Positions 43,443-53,129 are shown, numbered from the stretch's first letter. The stretch is DNA of 54,766 nt from Verrucomicrobiota bacterium (GCA_016235545.1 JACRKB010000028.1:1-54766), one strand, 5' to 3'. Made by a program: numbers and translations. The notes: generated by a model from the letters alone, not told the origin.

Positions 43443-44837
43443 TTAGTGGGCAGCCTTGCCGGAAGCGGGCTCGACATAGACGCCCATCGCCTCGGCCACG
43501 CGCGGGTCACGCTGCGGGTAGGGCGGGTGGGCGTTGAAAGCGCGGGTGAACATGAAGGTGAGCACAGCCAGCATCCCACCGAGGGAGAGCACGTCGTAAA
43601 TGCCGAGGTGCAGGCCGTCAGGATAGAGCACCGGGCCGATGTTGAACTGGAGGTCGAGGTAATGGCAGGTCCATGCCCAGGCAGCGAGCATGCTCATGGC
43701 CGTGAAGTTCAGCTTGTTCCGAATCGGCAGCAGGAAGAGGAACGGGAACCAGAAGTGGCCGAAGATGGTGAGATAACCGACCCACTTCCATGTGCCCGCC
43801 TCGCGCGCGACATACCAGAAGGTCTCCTCCGGCACGGCAGCGTTCCAGATGAGGAAGTATTGGCTGAAGTGGATGTAAGCGTAGAAGACGGTGAAGGCGA
43901 AGAAGAGCTTGCCGCAGTCGTGGAAGGTCACTTCGCGCGTCACATCCTTCAGGTCGCCACGGTTGCGGAAGTAGAGCAACAGCCAGTAGGTCGTGATGGC
44001 CATCACCCACACGCTGCCGGCGAAATACACCACGCCATACATGGTGGAGAAGAACTGGTGCGAGAGCGCCTTCATCCAAAAGATGGCCGCGCCCGTCAGG
44101 CTGAAGGCGAAGGCGAAGATGCCGAAGGCAGCGTAGCGGCGCATGACGCGCGTGTGGACGGCGGCTCCGTCCTTGTCCTGGGCGAGCGAGGCGCGGCGCA
44201 GGCCGTGGGCGACGAAGCCCCAGACCAGGAAAATCACGCCGGAGATGATGTAGAAGGCGGTGATGGTAAAGAGCGGAAACTTCGCGAGCAACGCGTGGTC
44301 GGGGTTGCGCTGCATCTCCTCGCTCATCCACGGGTAAATGTCCCGCGCGAGGAAGCCGATGGGCAGCCAGAGGATGAACATCGTCGGGAACAACTGGCAG
44401 GCGATGTGTTCGAGAAAGCGGCGGATGGGCACCATCCACTGCGCGTCGAAGAGGTGGTTCAGGATGACGATGAACAGCGCGCCCAAGCAGAGGCTCAGGC
44501 AGAACATGTAAGCCGTGAGATAGGCATAGCCGAACTTCTTCAGCTCGGTCGGGTGCCCGGCGGGACCGTGGCTGTGGTCGTGCCCTGCGTGCGAAGCCTC
44601 GGCCTGATGCTCAGCCTTGGCTTCCGGCTTTGCGTGCTCGGCGGCCACGGCTCCGTTGCCCAGCAGCGCGGCGGCGAAAAGCGCGACCAAGACGGCGGCA
44701 ACGCCATGGCGCAGACCCGCGAAGAACCGTGCCGGCGACTTCCAGTCGCCGCCTTGCGTGCCTGCGAGCACCGCCGACGGCGATTGCAAATCGCCGGCAC
44801 GGGCTGCGGAGAGAAGGTTGATAGCGTGCGAGGTCAT
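43443..44837 (-). CDS. actF: ACIII subunit ActF (NrfD-like quinone-binding membrane subunit)
   Basis: The 464-residue product has ten membrane helices from about residue 105 on, including TELKKFGYAYLTAYMFCLSL, FPTMFILWLPIGFLARDIYP and AYIHFSQYFLIWNAAVPEET, which match ActF, the second NrfD/PsrC-like subunit of alternative complex III. The first about 100 residues are unusual. Residues 12-40 are encoded by a nested palindrome (GDLQSP and GDWKSPA mirror each other), then comes a signal-like hydrophobic run (VAAVLVALFAAALLGNGAVA), then a His-rich stretch (EASHAGHDHSHGPAGH). ATG 44837 lies 4 bp after the ActE stop and no better start exists downstream before the hydrophobic run. Confidence 0.9.
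   Translation of the reverse strand: MTSHAINLLSAARAGDLQSPSAVLAGTQGGDWKSPARFFAGLRHGVAAVLVALFAAALLGNGAVAAEHAKPEAKAEHQAEASHAGHDHSHGPAGHPTELKKFGYAYLTAYMFCLSLCLGALFIVILNHLFDAQWMVPIRRFLEHIACQLFPTMFILWLPIGFLARDIYPWMSEEMQRNPDHALLAKFPLFTITAFYIISGVIFLVWGFVAHGLRRASLAQDKDGAAVHTRVMRRYAAFGIFAFAFSLTGAAIFWMKALSHQFFSTMYGVVYFAGSVWVMAITTYWLLLYFRNRGDLKDVTREVTFHDCGKLFFAFTVFYAYIHFSQYFLIWNAAVPEETFWYVAREAGTWKWVGYLTIFGHFWFPFLFLLPIRNKLNFTAMSMLAAWAWTCHYLDLQFNIGPVLYPDGLHLGIYDVLSLGGMLAVLTFMFTRAFNAHPPYPQRDPRVAEAMGVYVEPASGKAAH
44726..44803. repeat. Nested palindromic element inside actF
   Basis: The left arm 44726-44752 and right arm 44776-44803 are near-perfect inverted repeats, and each arm is itself palindromic (GGCGACTTCCAGTCGCC; GGCGATTGCAAATCGCC). 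Translated on the minus strand the arms read GDLQSP and GDWKSPA. A partial relative (GTGCCGGCGACTTGCAGCCG) occurs at about 51791-51810. Confidence 0.85.
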
Positions 44838-44841
44838 GGCG

Positions 44842-45495
44842 TTACTTCAGCGTGGCGCGTTCAGCGGCGGGGACTTCATCCAGTGTCGCGAATCGCGCGC
44901 GCTGGAGGGCGCGGACGTAGGCGACGATGGCCCAGCGGTCGTTGATTTCGATGTTCGCGGCGTAGCCCTGCATGTTCGGGGCCTTGCCGTCGCTGATGAT
45001 TCGGAACACCTGGCCGTCGGGGATGATGATGGCGTTCTTGCCCGCCGCATCCACCAATGGGGCCACCACGGCCATCGCGCCGATTTTCTTGGTGATGCCG
45101 TTGCCGTCGCCGGTCGCGCCGTGGCAGGGGAGACAGGAGATGTTGTAGCGCTCGCGGCCCCGGTCCAGAAGGGCGGTGGTCACGGGCACCGGGATCGTGG
45201 CTACGAAGTTGGTCGTGCCGGGCACCATGCCGGTGTTCTGTGCCGTGCCCTGCCAGGTGTCGTTGCCCTGGTCGCCGATGCGCTGGGCGACGGTGCCGGC
45301 AACAAGGTGCTGCGAGCTGCGGCCGTCCGCGAAAAAGCTGTTGGGCACCTGCGGGCGGAGCTTGGCCTGGCGCACCATGTCGTTGAAGATTTCCAGCGGC
45401 GGTTTGCGGAAGTCGGTTCCACGCCGTCCGGCGATGCCAAAGACGGTCAGCGCCAGGAGCGCGACGCCAAGTAGAAAAGCGAAGAAGTAACGCAT
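44842..45495 (-). CDS. actE: ACIII subunit ActE (monoheme cytochrome c)
   Basis: A 217-residue lipid- or helix-anchored cytochrome c with N-terminal hydrophobic segment FFAFLLGVALLALTVFGIAG, the ActE-type block FRKPPLEIFNDMVRQAKLRP (DM-xQ-K-xRP region), and heme site CLPCH (about 119-123) in RYNISCLPCHGATGDGNG. The axial Met is probably in GKAPNMQGYAANI. ActE accepts electrons in ACIII and may pass them to the terminal acceptor. It is 2 bp from actD and 4 bp from actF. Confidence 0.92.
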   Translation of the reverse strand: MRYFFAFLLGVALLALTVFGIAGRRGTDFRKPPLEIFNDMVRQAKLRPQVPNSFFADGRSSQHLVAGTVAQRIGDQGNDTWQGTAQNTGMVPGTTNFVATIPVPVTTALLDRGRERYNISCLPCHGATGDGNGITKKIGAMAVVAPLVDAAGKNAIIIPDGQVFRIISDGKAPNMQGYAANIEINDRWAIVAYVRALQRARFATLDEVPAAERATLK

Positions 45496-45497
45496 GG

Positions 45498-46028
45498 TCA
45501 GTCCTCCACCATCTCGATGTGCTTGCTGCCGGCGGACGCGAGCAGCCTGCGGGTTTCCTGGTCGTTGAACTTCGGGTCCGCCGTCTCGATGACGAGGATG
45601 AACTTGTCATGGGTCGCGCCCTGGCAAAACTTTCGGTTCTTCAAGAGCGGGTGGTGCAGGCGGGGCAGGCGGTTCAAGAGGAACATTCCAATAAGGGAGC
45701 CGAACGAGGCGAAAAGAATCGTCAGCTCATAGCTCACCGGGAAGCTGTAGAACGGGCTGAACATGGGCTTGCCACCGATGACGATCTTGTAGTCGAAGGC
45801 GTTCATCCACCAGATCATCGTCATGCCCGTGGTGTAGCCGGTCACGCCCCCGAGGAAGGTGAACCAGCCGACCTTGGAGTTCGGGAGGCCCATCGCCGCG
45901 TCCAGTCCGTGGACTGGGAAGGGCGTGTGGACATCCCACTTGGAGTAGCCGGCGTCGCGCACCTGCTCCGCCGCGCGCATCGCGTCAGCCGGGGTGTCGA
46001 AGACCGCCATGAGGCCGTGAGCGTTCAT
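45498..46028 (-). CDS. actD: ACIII subunit ActD (DUF3341)
   Basis: A 176-residue membrane protein with two helices (VGWFTFLGGVTGYTTGMTMI and YELTILFASFGSLIGMFLLN) flanked by soluble segments, opening [20 protein letters not shown], as in ActD/DUF3341 proteins. KWDVHTPFPVHGLDAAMGL is a recognisable conserved block. It anchors or stabilises the complex. Its ATG overlaps the actC stop by 1 bp. Confidence 0.92.
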   Translation of the reverse strand: MNAHGLMAVFDTPADAMRAAEQVRDAGYSKWDVHTPFPVHGLDAAMGLPNSKVGWFTFLGGVTGYTTGMTMIWWMNAFDYKIVIGGKPMFSPFYSFPVSYELTILFASFGSLIGMFLLNRLPRLHHPLLKNRKFCQGATHDKFILVIETADPKFNDQETRRLLASAGSKHIEMVED

Positions 46029-47467
46029 TAGTGGTTGCCTCCGTGCTTGGCGCCGCCCTGCGGGTGGTGCGGGTCAGCCTGCGGCGTGACGCCCTTCACC
46101 TCGGAGATGGCAATCATCGGCAGGTAGCGCATGAAGAGGAGGAAGAGGGTGAAGAAAAGTCCGAAGCTCCCGAGGAACGTGCAGACATCCACCCAAGTCG
46201 GGCGGAAGTAACCCCAGCTCGACGGCAGGTAATCGCGGTGAAGCGAGGTCACGATGATGACGAAGCGCTCGAACCACATCCCGATGTTGACGAAGATGGT
46301 CACGATGAAGACGAAGACCATGTTGGTGCGGCACCACTTGAACCAGAACAGATGCGGGCTGATCACGTTGCACGAGATCATCCACCAGTAGCTCCACCAG
46401 TAGGGGCCGAACGCGCGGTTCTTGAACGCCGCCAGCTCGTAGGGGTTGCCGCCATACCATGCGATGAAGAACTCCATGCCGTAGGCGTAGCCCACGATGG
46501 AACCTGTCGCGAGGATGACTTTGCACATCAGCTCGACGTGCCGCACGGTCACGATGTCCTCCAGCTTGCAGAGCGTGCGCAGCGGAATCAGGAGGGTGAG
46601 CACCATGCCAAAGCCGGAGAACACGGCGCCGGCGACGAAGTAGGGCGGGAAGATGGTCGTGTGCCAGCCGGGCACCTGCGACACCGCGAAGTCGAACGAC
46701 ACGATCGAGTGCACGGAGAGCACCAGCGGCGTCGAGAGGCCGGCGAGGAGCAAATAGGCTTTCTCGTAGTTGCTCCAGTGGCGGTTCGAGCCGGTCCAGC
46801 CGAACGCGAAAAATCCGTAGAGGAATTTCTTCACCTTGCTCGTCGCGCGGTCGCGCATCGTGGCGAGGTCGGGGATGAGGCCGGTATACCAGAAGAGCAA
46901 CGAGACCGTGCCGTAGGTCGAGACGGCGAACACGTCCCACAGCAGCGGCGAACGGAAGTTGACCCAGATGTCGTAGTTGTTCGGGATGGGCGGCAGCCAC
47001 CAGACGGCATACCAGATGCGGCCCACGTGGATGATGGGGAAGATGCCGGCGCAGGCCACCGCGAAGAGGGTCATCGCCTCGGCGGCACGATTGACGGACG
47101 TGCGCCACTTCTGCCGAAGCAGGAAGAGAATCGCCGAGATGAGCGTGCCGGCGTGGCCGATGCCGATCCAGAAGACGAAGTTTGTGATGTCCCAAGCCCA
47201 CGCGACGGGCTGGTTCAAGCCCCAGACGCCCACGCCGGTGGAGATGAGGTAGCCGATGCAGCCAAACATCATCAGCATCATGGTGGAGCTGATGATGAGC
47301 GCGGGCAGCCACCACTTGGGCGCCTCGCCCTCGCAGATGCCGGCGATGTGGTCGGAGAGCCAGCCGATGCTGCGGTTGTGCAGCACCAAGGGCTGGCGCT
47401 CCAGCTCCGCGGGCGGCGGCGCAATCTTCACCGAGGACGGGACGGGGTGTTCAGCGGCGGCGCTCAT
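46028..47467 (-). CDS. actC: ACIII subunit ActC (NrfD-like quinol-oxidising membrane subunit)
   Basis: A 479-residue protein with ten membrane helices. [40 protein letters not shown] (quinone-site region with GIGHAGT), [20 protein letters not shown] and [11 protein letters not shown] are typical of ActC. It oxidises menaquinol or ubiquinol at the periplasmic side and passes electrons to the Fe-S subunit ActB. Its ATG overlaps the actB stop by one base (TAATG). Confidence 0.95.
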   Translation of the reverse strand: MSAAAEHPVPSSVKIAPPPAELERQPLVLHNRSIGWLSDHIAGICEGEAPKWWLPALIISSTMMLMMFGCIGYLISTGVGVWGLNQPVAWAWDITNFVFWIGIGHAGTLISAILFLLRQKWRTSVNRAAEAMTLFAVACAGIFPIIHVGRIWYAVWWLPPIPNNYDIWVNFRSPLLWDVFAVSTYGTVSLLFWYTGLIPDLATMRDRATSKVKKFLYGFFAFGWTGSNRHWSNYEKAYLLLAGLSTPLVLSVHSIVSFDFAVSQVPGWHTTIFPPYFVAGAVFSGFGMVLTLLIPLRTLCKLEDIVTVRHVELMCKVILATGSIVGYAYGMEFFIAWYGGNPYELAAFKNRAFGPYWWSYWWMISCNVISPHLFWFKWCRTNMVFVFIVTIFVNIGMWFERFVIIVTSLHRDYLPSSWGYFRPTWVDVCTFLGSFGLFFTLFLLFMRYLPMIAISEVKGVTPQADPHHPQGGAKHGGNH

Positions 47468-50400
47468 TAGTGCTTCGCTCCCTTCTGTTCACCGGCGGGG
47501 GCGTGTCCGTGGCCTTTCATTGGGTCGGAGTGGGAGATGTCCTTGTATTCCTCCAGGCTCCAAATCTTCGCGTCGGGCATGGCGAGGTTCACGTTGCGGA
47601 CGCGTGCGAGGTAGGTCGTGCGCGGCTTGTTGTCGAGGAAGCCGAGGACCGAGTAATTGCGCTCGTGGGCCTTGAGCTTGGAGACCTCGCTGTTCGGGTC
47701 GAGGATGTTTCCGAAGGCGATGGCGCCTGCGGGGCAGGCCTGCTGGCAGGCGGTCTTGATCGCGCCTTCCTTCACCGTCACGTCGTTGCCCGCGCCGGCC
47801 TTGACCTTCTGGCTGATCTTCGCACCCTCGATGCGCTGCTGGCAGAACGTGCATTTCTCCATGACGCCGCGCATGCGCACGGTCACGTCCGGGTTGCGTG
47901 CCATGGTCACGAGGTCAATCTCGTCGCCGGATCGCTGGCCCAGCGGGCCTTTGTAGAGGGCCACATCCAGCTTGAAGAAGCTGTCGGCCATCTTGCCGCC
48001 GCCGATGGGCCGCTTGTTGAAGTCGAAGAAGTTGAACCGCCGGACCTTCCACGCGCAGTTGTTGGCGCAATACCGCGTGCCGACGCAGCGGTTGTAGGCC
48101 ATCACGTTGATGCCCTCGTCATCGTGGGCCGTGGCGTTGACCGGGCAGACGCTCTCGCACGGCGCGCTCTCGCAGTGCTGGCACATCATCGGCTGGGTCA
48201 GCATCTGCGGGTCGTCAATCCACTTCTTCGTGGCCTGCAGCTCGTCGCGCTCGACGAGGTTGACGGTGTCCGGATTGCCCTGGCTGCCGGTGGCGTTGCT
48301 CAGGAAGGCGTCAATCATCCCGCCCTGCTGCTTCTTCTTCGGGTCCGCCGCGTAGTAGCGGTCAATGCGCATCCAGTGCATCTCGCGGCCCTTGGCCACC
48401 TGGTCCTTGCCGACGATGGGGATGTTGTTCTCGCTCTGGCAGGCGATGACGCACGCGGAGCAGCCGGTGCAGGCGTTGAGGTCCACGACCATTCCCCATT
48501 GGTGCGTCTTGCTGACCAGCTCGGGGTGTGTCTTGTAAGGATGCTCGTAAATGTTCTTGATGGAACCGTCCGGATTCTTGACGAGGAAATCCGTGTGGGC
48601 GTCGAGGCCCATGTTCTTCGCGAAGTCAGGCTTCGTGAGGAACTGGTCCACGTTCGCCTCGCGCACGACCGGGCGGCCATGCAGCGTCCAGTGGTCCTGC
48701 GTGCAGATGAACGCGTGCGTGCGGCCCGTGGCCTTCACCGCCGCGCCGGTCACGAAGCCGGCGCCGCCCGCGCGCAGCGGGTAGGCATTGAAGCCGACGC
48801 TGCTGTTCTCAAAGCTCGCGATGCGGCCCCACTTGCGGCCATAGCCCAGCGCGAGGCCGAGCGTGAAATCCGCCATGCCGGGCTGAATCCAGATGCCGCC
48901 CTCGACGGTGCGACCTTCCTTCGAGATGGCAATCACGTCGCCATTCTTCAAGCCGAGCTGTGTCGCCGTCTCGCGGCTGATGAGCACGGCGTTGTCCCAG
49001 ACGAGCTTGGTAATCGGGTCGGGCAGCTCCTGGAGCCAGCCGTTGTTCGTGTATCGACCATCGTCCACGCTGGCGTCGCGGTGGAAGACAACTTCGAGCT
49101 TGTCCTTCGAGGGCGCGGAAGCCGTGCCAGCCGCGCGAAGCGCACCGACGACCCCCAGCACATCGAAGGAGGGCTTGACCGGCGCGGACTTGGTGCCGGC
49201 GATGAAACCGTCGTGCAGAAACTGCTTCCACTTCTCCTCGTCAAGCGTGCCGCCGGTGCGGACGGCAAACGTCTCGCGGGTCAGGTCGTAGGCGCTTGCG
49301 GTCGCGTTGCCCAGCAGGCGGGCCAGCACTTCGCTCTCCGTCAGGCCGGCGAAGAGCGGCGCGATGAGCGGCTGGATGGCGACCACCGTGCCGTCACTGG
49401 TGCGGGCATCGCCCCATGATTCGAGATAGTGCGCGGCAGGCAAGTGCCACGTCGCGCCGGACGCCGACTCGTCCTCGTGGCAGCCCAGGCGGACGAGGGT
49501 CTTGGCTGTCTTGGTAATCTCGCTCCACGTCTCAGCCGCGGTGTAGGCCGGGTTTGCGCCGAGAACGACAACCGTCTCCGCGCCAACGGCAGCGGCGAGC
49601 CCGGCAGGGGGCTTCGGGGCCGCGTGCAGCTCAATCGTCTTGCCCACCGCGCCGAGCACTCCGTTCATCACATGCGCGAGCACATGAACGACAATGGGCT
49701 GGCGCTGGCCGGCAACCACGAGGACCGCGCCCCTGTGCGCGACGAGGTCTTTGGCGCATTCGGAAATCCACTTGGAGTCCACCTTCGCGCCCGCCGCGAT
49801 GGCGGCGGTGTCGAGCGGGAAGGGGGCGCCTGCCTGGCTGAGCACTTCCGCTGCAATCTGAGCCGCAACCGCCGCAACCTGGCTCGGAGCCACGCGGAGA
49901 CGGTGGTCGGCATTGCCGCCGGTGAGCGTCATCAGCGACTCGACGGCGTAGAGGCGGTTGATGAGGTCGTCCTTCTTGGCCGCGTCGGGCTTGGCAATCT
50001 TGCGGCCCTTCGCGAAATCGCGCGTGTAGCGATACATCTCGTCCTCGCCGCCGAGGAAATCGCAGTCGAGGGAGAGGATGCGCTTGGCCTGGTCGAACTT
50101 GAAATAGGGCGTGACCTGCTTGCCAGTCACGAGGCTCACGGCCTGCGTGTGGATGGTGGAATCCACCGCGTCGTAATTGGCCCAGACAGCGTTCGGCAAC
50201 TTCGCGGCGACGGCCCCCTGCAGCCGCGCGCGCGTCGGCGAGCTGTTGCTCTCCGCGATGATGGCGAGGCCGCGACCACCGTTGGCCGCAGCGCTCTTGG
50301 AGATTTGCGCGAGCGCGTCGAGGGCGTCCACTCGCTTGGCAATATTTCCCTTGTTGCGGAAGTGCTGCGCGCGGTCCGGGTCATACAGGCCGAGGACGGA

Positions 50401-50820
50401 GGCTTGCGCGAACTGGTCGGTGCCCGCCTGGTCAGGATGCAGCGGATTTGCCTCGACCTTCGTGGGCCGGCCATCGCTTGACTTCGCCAGCAGCGGAACC
50501 GCTCCCGTGCGCGTGGGCATCGCGGTCGCGAAGTGCTGCGGGATGCCGTGGATGTAGCCCTCCGGCTGTTTGCCAAAGGGATAAATGTTCTCCGTCGGAC
50601 GGCGGCAGCCGGTGAGGCCAAAGCCCGCCAGCATGAACGACGCGGACATGAGCTTCATGAAGTCGCGTCGCGACTCGGCGGCGGTCAGCTCGCTGGCCCC
50701 GGCGGGGAATTCACGCTCGGCCCACTCCTGAAGCTGGGCGGAGTTCGCCATCGCCTCGGGGCTGCGGAAGTATTGCGGGCCGGTTTCCGGCTCGGGACAG
50801 ACTGGAGGGATGAATTTCAT
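47467..50820 (-). CDS. actB: ACIII subunit ActB (iron-sulfur / molybdoprotein-like fusion)
   Basis: The 1117-residue protein fuses a molybdopterin-oxidoreductase-like N-terminal part with a C-terminal ferredoxin-like part, as in ActB. A twin-arginine signal with lipobox is seen at about 50-75 ([20 protein letters not shown], then TGC), so it is exported folded and probably lipid-anchored. Four-Cys cluster motifs occur at about 780 ([14 protein letters not shown]), 876 ([14 protein letters not shown]), 910 ([13 protein letters not shown]) and 988 (CTFCQQ, followed by [11 protein letters not shown]). As in other ActB proteins, the N-terminal domain lacks an evident cofactor Cys/Ser ligand. ATG 50820 overlaps the actA stop (ATGA). 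Confidence 0.95.
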   Translation of the reverse strand: MKFIPPVCPEPETGPQYFRSPEAMANSAQLQEWAEREFPAGASELTAAESRRDFMKLMSASFMLAGFGLTGCRRPTENIYPFGKQPEGYIHGIPQHFATAMPTRTGAVPLLAKSSDGRPTKVEANPLHPDQAGTDQFAQASVLGLYDPDRAQHFRNKGNIAKRVDALDALAQISKSAAANGGRGLAIIAESNSSPTRARLQGAVAAKLPNAVWANYDAVDSTIHTQAVSLVTGKQVTPYFKFDQAKRILSLDCDFLGGEDEMYRYTRDFAKGRKIAKPDAAKKDDLINRLYAVESLMTLTGGNADHRLRVAPSQVAAVAAQIAAEVLSQAGAPFPLDTAAIAAGAKVDSKWISECAKDLVAHRGAVLVVAGQRQPIVVHVLAHVMNGVLGAVGKTIELHAAPKPPAGLAAAVGAETVVVLGANPAYTAAETWSEITKTAKTLVRLGCHEDESASGATWHLPAAHYLESWGDARTSDGTVVAIQPLIAPLFAGLTESEVLARLLGNATASAYDLTRETFAVRTGGTLDEEKWKQFLHDGFIAGTKSAPVKPSFDVLGVVGALRAAGTASAPSKDKLEVVFHRDASVDDGRYTNNGWLQELPDPITKLVWDNAVLISRETATQLGLKNGDVIAISKEGRTVEGGIWIQPGMADFTLGLALGYGRKWGRIASFENSSVGFNAYPLRAGGAGFVTGAAVKATGRTHAFICTQDHWTLHGRPVVREANVDQFLTKPDFAKNMGLDAHTDFLVKNPDGSIKNIYEHPYKTHPELVSKTHQWGMVVDLNACTGCSACVIACQSENNIPIVGKDQVAKGREMHWMRIDRYYAADPKKKQQGGMIDAFLSNATGSQGNPDTVNLVERDELQATKKWIDDPQMLTQPMMCQHCESAPCESVCPVNATAHDDEGINVMAYNRCVGTRYCANNCAWKVRRFNFFDFNKRPIGGGKMADSFFKLDVALYKGPLGQRSGDEIDLVTMARNPDVTVRMRGVMEKCTFCQQRIEGAKISQKVKAGAGNDVTVKEGAIKTACQQACPAGAIAFGNILDPNSEVSKLKAHERNYSVLGFLDNKPRTTYLARVRNVNLAMPDAKIWSLEEYKDISHSDPMKGHGHAPAGEQKGAKH

Positions 50821-51467
50821 CGGTGGCAGACGGAGCAGCTCTCGCCGGGATGCACGTTCCAATCCTTGACCAGCTTCGCGCCTTCCTTCTGGGCAAAGCC
50901 CTCGGGGGCCTGCCAGTCGAGGTTGAAGACCTGATCGTTGGGACGAATCTTGGCCGCCGGGTCACGGTGGCATTCGAGACAGAAGGCCATGCCCAGCGAC
51001 TTGCTGTGGCGCACCTCGTCCATCTTGTTCACCGGGCCGTGGCAATGCACGCATGAGACACCGCGGTTCACGTGGACGGAGTGGTTGAAATAGACGAAGT
51101 CCGGGGTCTTGTGGATTTGCACCCAGGGAATCGGCTTGCCGGTCGCCGCAGACTCGCGGACGAGCGCGAGCTTGGGGTCGTCCTTGAGCACCTGGTTGTG
51201 GCAGTTCATGCAGGTGCTGGCCGCCGGGACGTTGGAATACCAGGACTTCTCCACGCCGTTGTGACAGTAGCGGCAATCCAATCCGAGCTGGTCCGCGTGG
51301 ATCGCATGGCTGAAGGCCACCGGCTGCACCGGCGTGTAGCCCACGCGCGCATACTTCGGCGTCATGTAATAAGTCACGCCCGCCGTGACCACGCCACCGA
51401 CGATCATCCCGCCCACGATCACCATCGCGGGCAGCTTGTTCGTCCATTTCGGAAAAATGTCTGACAT
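50817..51467 (-). CDS. actA: ACIII subunit ActA (pentaheme cytochrome c)
   Basis: A 216-residue protein with one N-terminal membrane helix (AMVIVGGMIVGGVVTAGVTY) and five heme-binding sites: CRYCH, CMNCH, CVHCH, CLECH and CSVCH. This equals the pentaheme ActA of alternative complex III. The block QPVAFSHAIHADQLGLDCRY is characteristic. It is the first gene of the operon, with a CRP/FNR-type palindrome 35 bp upstream. Translation is coupled to actB through ATGA. Confidence 0.95.
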   Translation of the reverse strand: MSDIFPKWTNKLPAMVIVGGMIVGGVVTAGVTYYMTPKYARVGYTPVQPVAFSHAIHADQLGLDCRYCHNGVEKSWYSNVPAASTCMNCHNQVLKDDPKLALVRESAATGKPIPWVQIHKTPDFVYFNHSVHVNRGVSCVHCHGPVNKMDEVRHSKSLGMAFCLECHRDPAAKIRPNDQVFNLDWQAPEGFAQKEGAKLVKDWNVHPGESCSVCHR

Positions 51468-51868
51468 GGTGAGGTTGTTATCGTCAGGAGTGCGGCCAAC
51501 TTGTGAATTGTTTCACATCACTGCCGACAAAATTTTGCTTCGTGCGCAACTGCTCTGGTTATGCCGGACGCGGAAATGGTCGCGGCGGCGAGTTTTTAGT
51601 TGAGCCAACACTCGACTGCAAGCCCCGCGACCGCCGCCCGCACCGATTTCGGTTTTGATTATGCCAGCGATAAGTGGAACCAGCCGCGCTGATGCCCGCC
51701 GCCCGAAAGCGAGCGCCCGTTCTAGCGGTTCCCCGCCGTCGGTCAACCGCGAATTATCCACAACGGCCAAAAAATCCCCATCCGACCCTCGTGCCGGCGA
51801 CTTGCAGCCGCTGTCTCGAATTCTCCGTCTCCCGTCCCTTCCGGAAGGCAGCACCTCCGCGCCCCTGC
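51468..51868. promoter_or_regulatory. Upstream region of the ACIII operon
   Basis: This 401-bp gap lies upstream of actA and downstream of the small proline-linker gene. Near actA it contains a candidate -10 box (GATAAC on the minus strand, 51482-51477) and the CRP-like operator. Farther away are a single DnaA-box-like TTATCCACA (about 51755-51763) and a partial GCCGGCGACTT palindrome. No gene was identified. Confidence 0.5.
51502..51517. promoter_or_regulatory. CRP/FNR-family operator upstream of actA
   Basis: TGTGAATTGTTTCACA is a perfect TGTGA-N6-TCACA palindrome, the consensus of CRP-type regulators. Its centre is 42 bp upstream of the actA ATG and about 40 bp upstream of the start expected from the GATAAC box at 51482-51477. 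That is where class II activators of this family bind. The site is seen; the regulator is not in this window. Confidence 0.55.
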
Positions 51869-52369
51869 TCAGAAACCCATCTTCTGGAGCTCCATCTGCA
51901 ACTGCTCCTGAAACTCCAGCACGTCGGGCTGCGAAGGCTTGTAGCCGGGCTGCGCGGGCACGACGCCCATGCGGCCCATCTGGTCCAGATACCAGTCCGC
52001 CTTCTGGCCGTCACTGAACGTCACCTTGCCGCTCACCACTGTGCCGGGTCGCGCGAGCGCGTCCACCGAGAGCTTCACCGCAGCCAGTCCCGGCAATCCT
52101 GCTTCGGGCGCGGGGGACACCGCACCCGCGCCGGCGACGGGCTGGGCAGCAGCAGCGGACGACAAGGCGGCGGGCTGGGCGGGTGCGGGCTGCGCGGGAG
52201 GCTCGGGGTCTTTGGGCTTGAGGCGCAGGTCATCGAGCAGGAAGCGCACTTCCATGTAGGTCATGCTCACGCCCAGTTCAGCGGACAACTTCTTCTGCAC
52301 GTCGGCGACTTTGAGGCCCTGTTCGAGCCATGCGGAGACCTGTTGTTTATGAGCGTCGGATAAATTCAT
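51869..52369 (-). CDS. Hypothetical protein with N-terminal helical domain and Pro/Ala linker
   Basis: A 166-residue product. Residues 1-55 are helical (NLSDAHKQQVSAWLEQGLKV, ADVQKKLSAELGVSMTYMEV) and resemble a small helix-turn-helix. Residues 60-90 are a Pro/Ala-rich linker. The rest forms a small beta-type domain (GTVVSGKVTFSDGQKADWYL, DQMGRMGVV) followed by a C-terminal helix (EFQEQLQMELQKMGF). No family name is certain. ATG 52369 is used; a TTG two codons upstream is possible. It is the nearest gene upstream of the ACIII operon. Confidence 0.65.
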   Translation of the reverse strand: MNLSDAHKQQVSAWLEQGLKVADVQKKLSAELGVSMTYMEVRFLLDDLRLKPKDPEPPAQPAPAQPAALSSAAAAQPVAGAGAVSPAPEAGLPGLAAVKLSVDALARPGTVVSGKVTFSDGQKADWYLDQMGRMGVVPAQPGYKPSQPDVLEFQEQLQMELQKMGF

Positions 52370-52439
52370 GAGCAAGCTGCGTTGTTCTTACCCGCCTCGC
52401 CGCCCCGCACCAAGCTCCAAATCCCCGCCCAGCCTCCCT

Positions 52440-53069
52440 TCACAGCTTTTGCGCCAGCGGCAGAAGCGCAGCCTCCAGCCGCTCGGCGATTTTGGCGTAG
52501 CCGCTGTCGTTGGGGTGAATCTGGTCGGCCATCAGGCTGGGAGTGAAGAGAATGCCATCGAGGATGTTCGGCACGAGCAGCACGCGCTTGGACTTGGCGA
52601 GCTGCTCGAAGCGTCTCGCGTTCTTGTCCGAGAGGCCGGCGCCGCGCACGCCCAGCAGCACGACGAACGCGCCGGCTTGGTGGAGACGGTCAACCATCGT
52701 GCCGAGGTTCGCGAAGGTTGTTTCCGGCGACACTCCGCGCAGCGCGTCATTGCCGCCGAGACAGAGCAGCACGACGCGGGGCTGCAATTGCACCGCTTGG
52801 TCGAGCCGCGCGAGGCCGTCGGCTGTCGTGTGGCCGGACACGCCGAGGTTGCGGATTTTCACGCGCAGGCGCTTGGCGAGCTGGTTGGGATAATCGCCGC
52901 CCTCGTTCGCGCCATAGCCTTGCGTGAGGCTGTCGCCGAAGGCCACCCAGTCGCCGCGCGCGTTGGGAGGAAAGTTGACGAAGCTCGTGCGCGGGCCGGG
53001 CCGCAGCCAGACCCAGCCGCCGCCGAGAAGCAGCAGCGTCAACAAGAGCAGCCAATGTCCGCGTCGCAT
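52440..53069 (-). CDS. Exported SGNH/GDSL hydrolase (TesA-like esterase)
   Basis: The 209-residue protein starts with a membrane anchor or signal (HWLLLLTLLLLGGGWVWL). The SGNH blocks are in order: block I WVAFGDSLTQGYGA (Ser47), block II Gly in NLGVSGHTT, block III LCLGGNDALRG (Asn), and block V DQIHPNDSGY (catalytic Asp and His). Length and order fit the TesA-like arylesterase/lysophospholipase subgroup. On the minus strand a TACATT box lies six bases before ATG, so this gene too may be leaderless. The next gene upstream on the strand is the second sulfatase, 60 bp away. Confidence 0.88.
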   Translation of the reverse strand: MRRGHWLLLLTLLLLGGGWVWLRPGPRTSFVNFPPNARGDWVAFGDSLTQGYGANEGGDYPNQLAKRLRVKIRNLGVSGHTTADGLARLDQAVQLQPRVVLLCLGGNDALRGVSPETTFANLGTMVDRLHQAGAFVVLLGVRGAGLSDKNARRFEQLAKSKRVLLVPNILDGILFTPSLMADQIHPNDSGYAKIAERLEAALLPLAQKL

Positions 53070-53129
53070 GGTTTCAATGTAGCCGCCGACGTGCGGAGAC
53101 GGAAACTGGATTGTCGTCAGTTCGCCTCC

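Noticed and set aside
44842-45610. Longer frame in another register across actE
   Set aside because: It lacks heme motifs and codon structure; actE in its own frame has the CLPCH site and family blocks.
46031-47470. A 479-codon plus-strand frame exactly opposite actC, and similar long frames opposite actB (47470-49419), the sulfatase (832-2112) and the mosaic protein (7530-9344, minus)
   Set aside because: These are high-GC antisense shadows: products are Arg/Ala/Gly/His-rich with no domains, and the opposite strand carries clear conserved genes.
51755-51763. Replication origin suggested by a DnaA-box-like TTATCCACA
   Set aside because: Only a single box was seen, with no cluster, no AT-rich unwinding region and no dnaA/dnaN neighbours.
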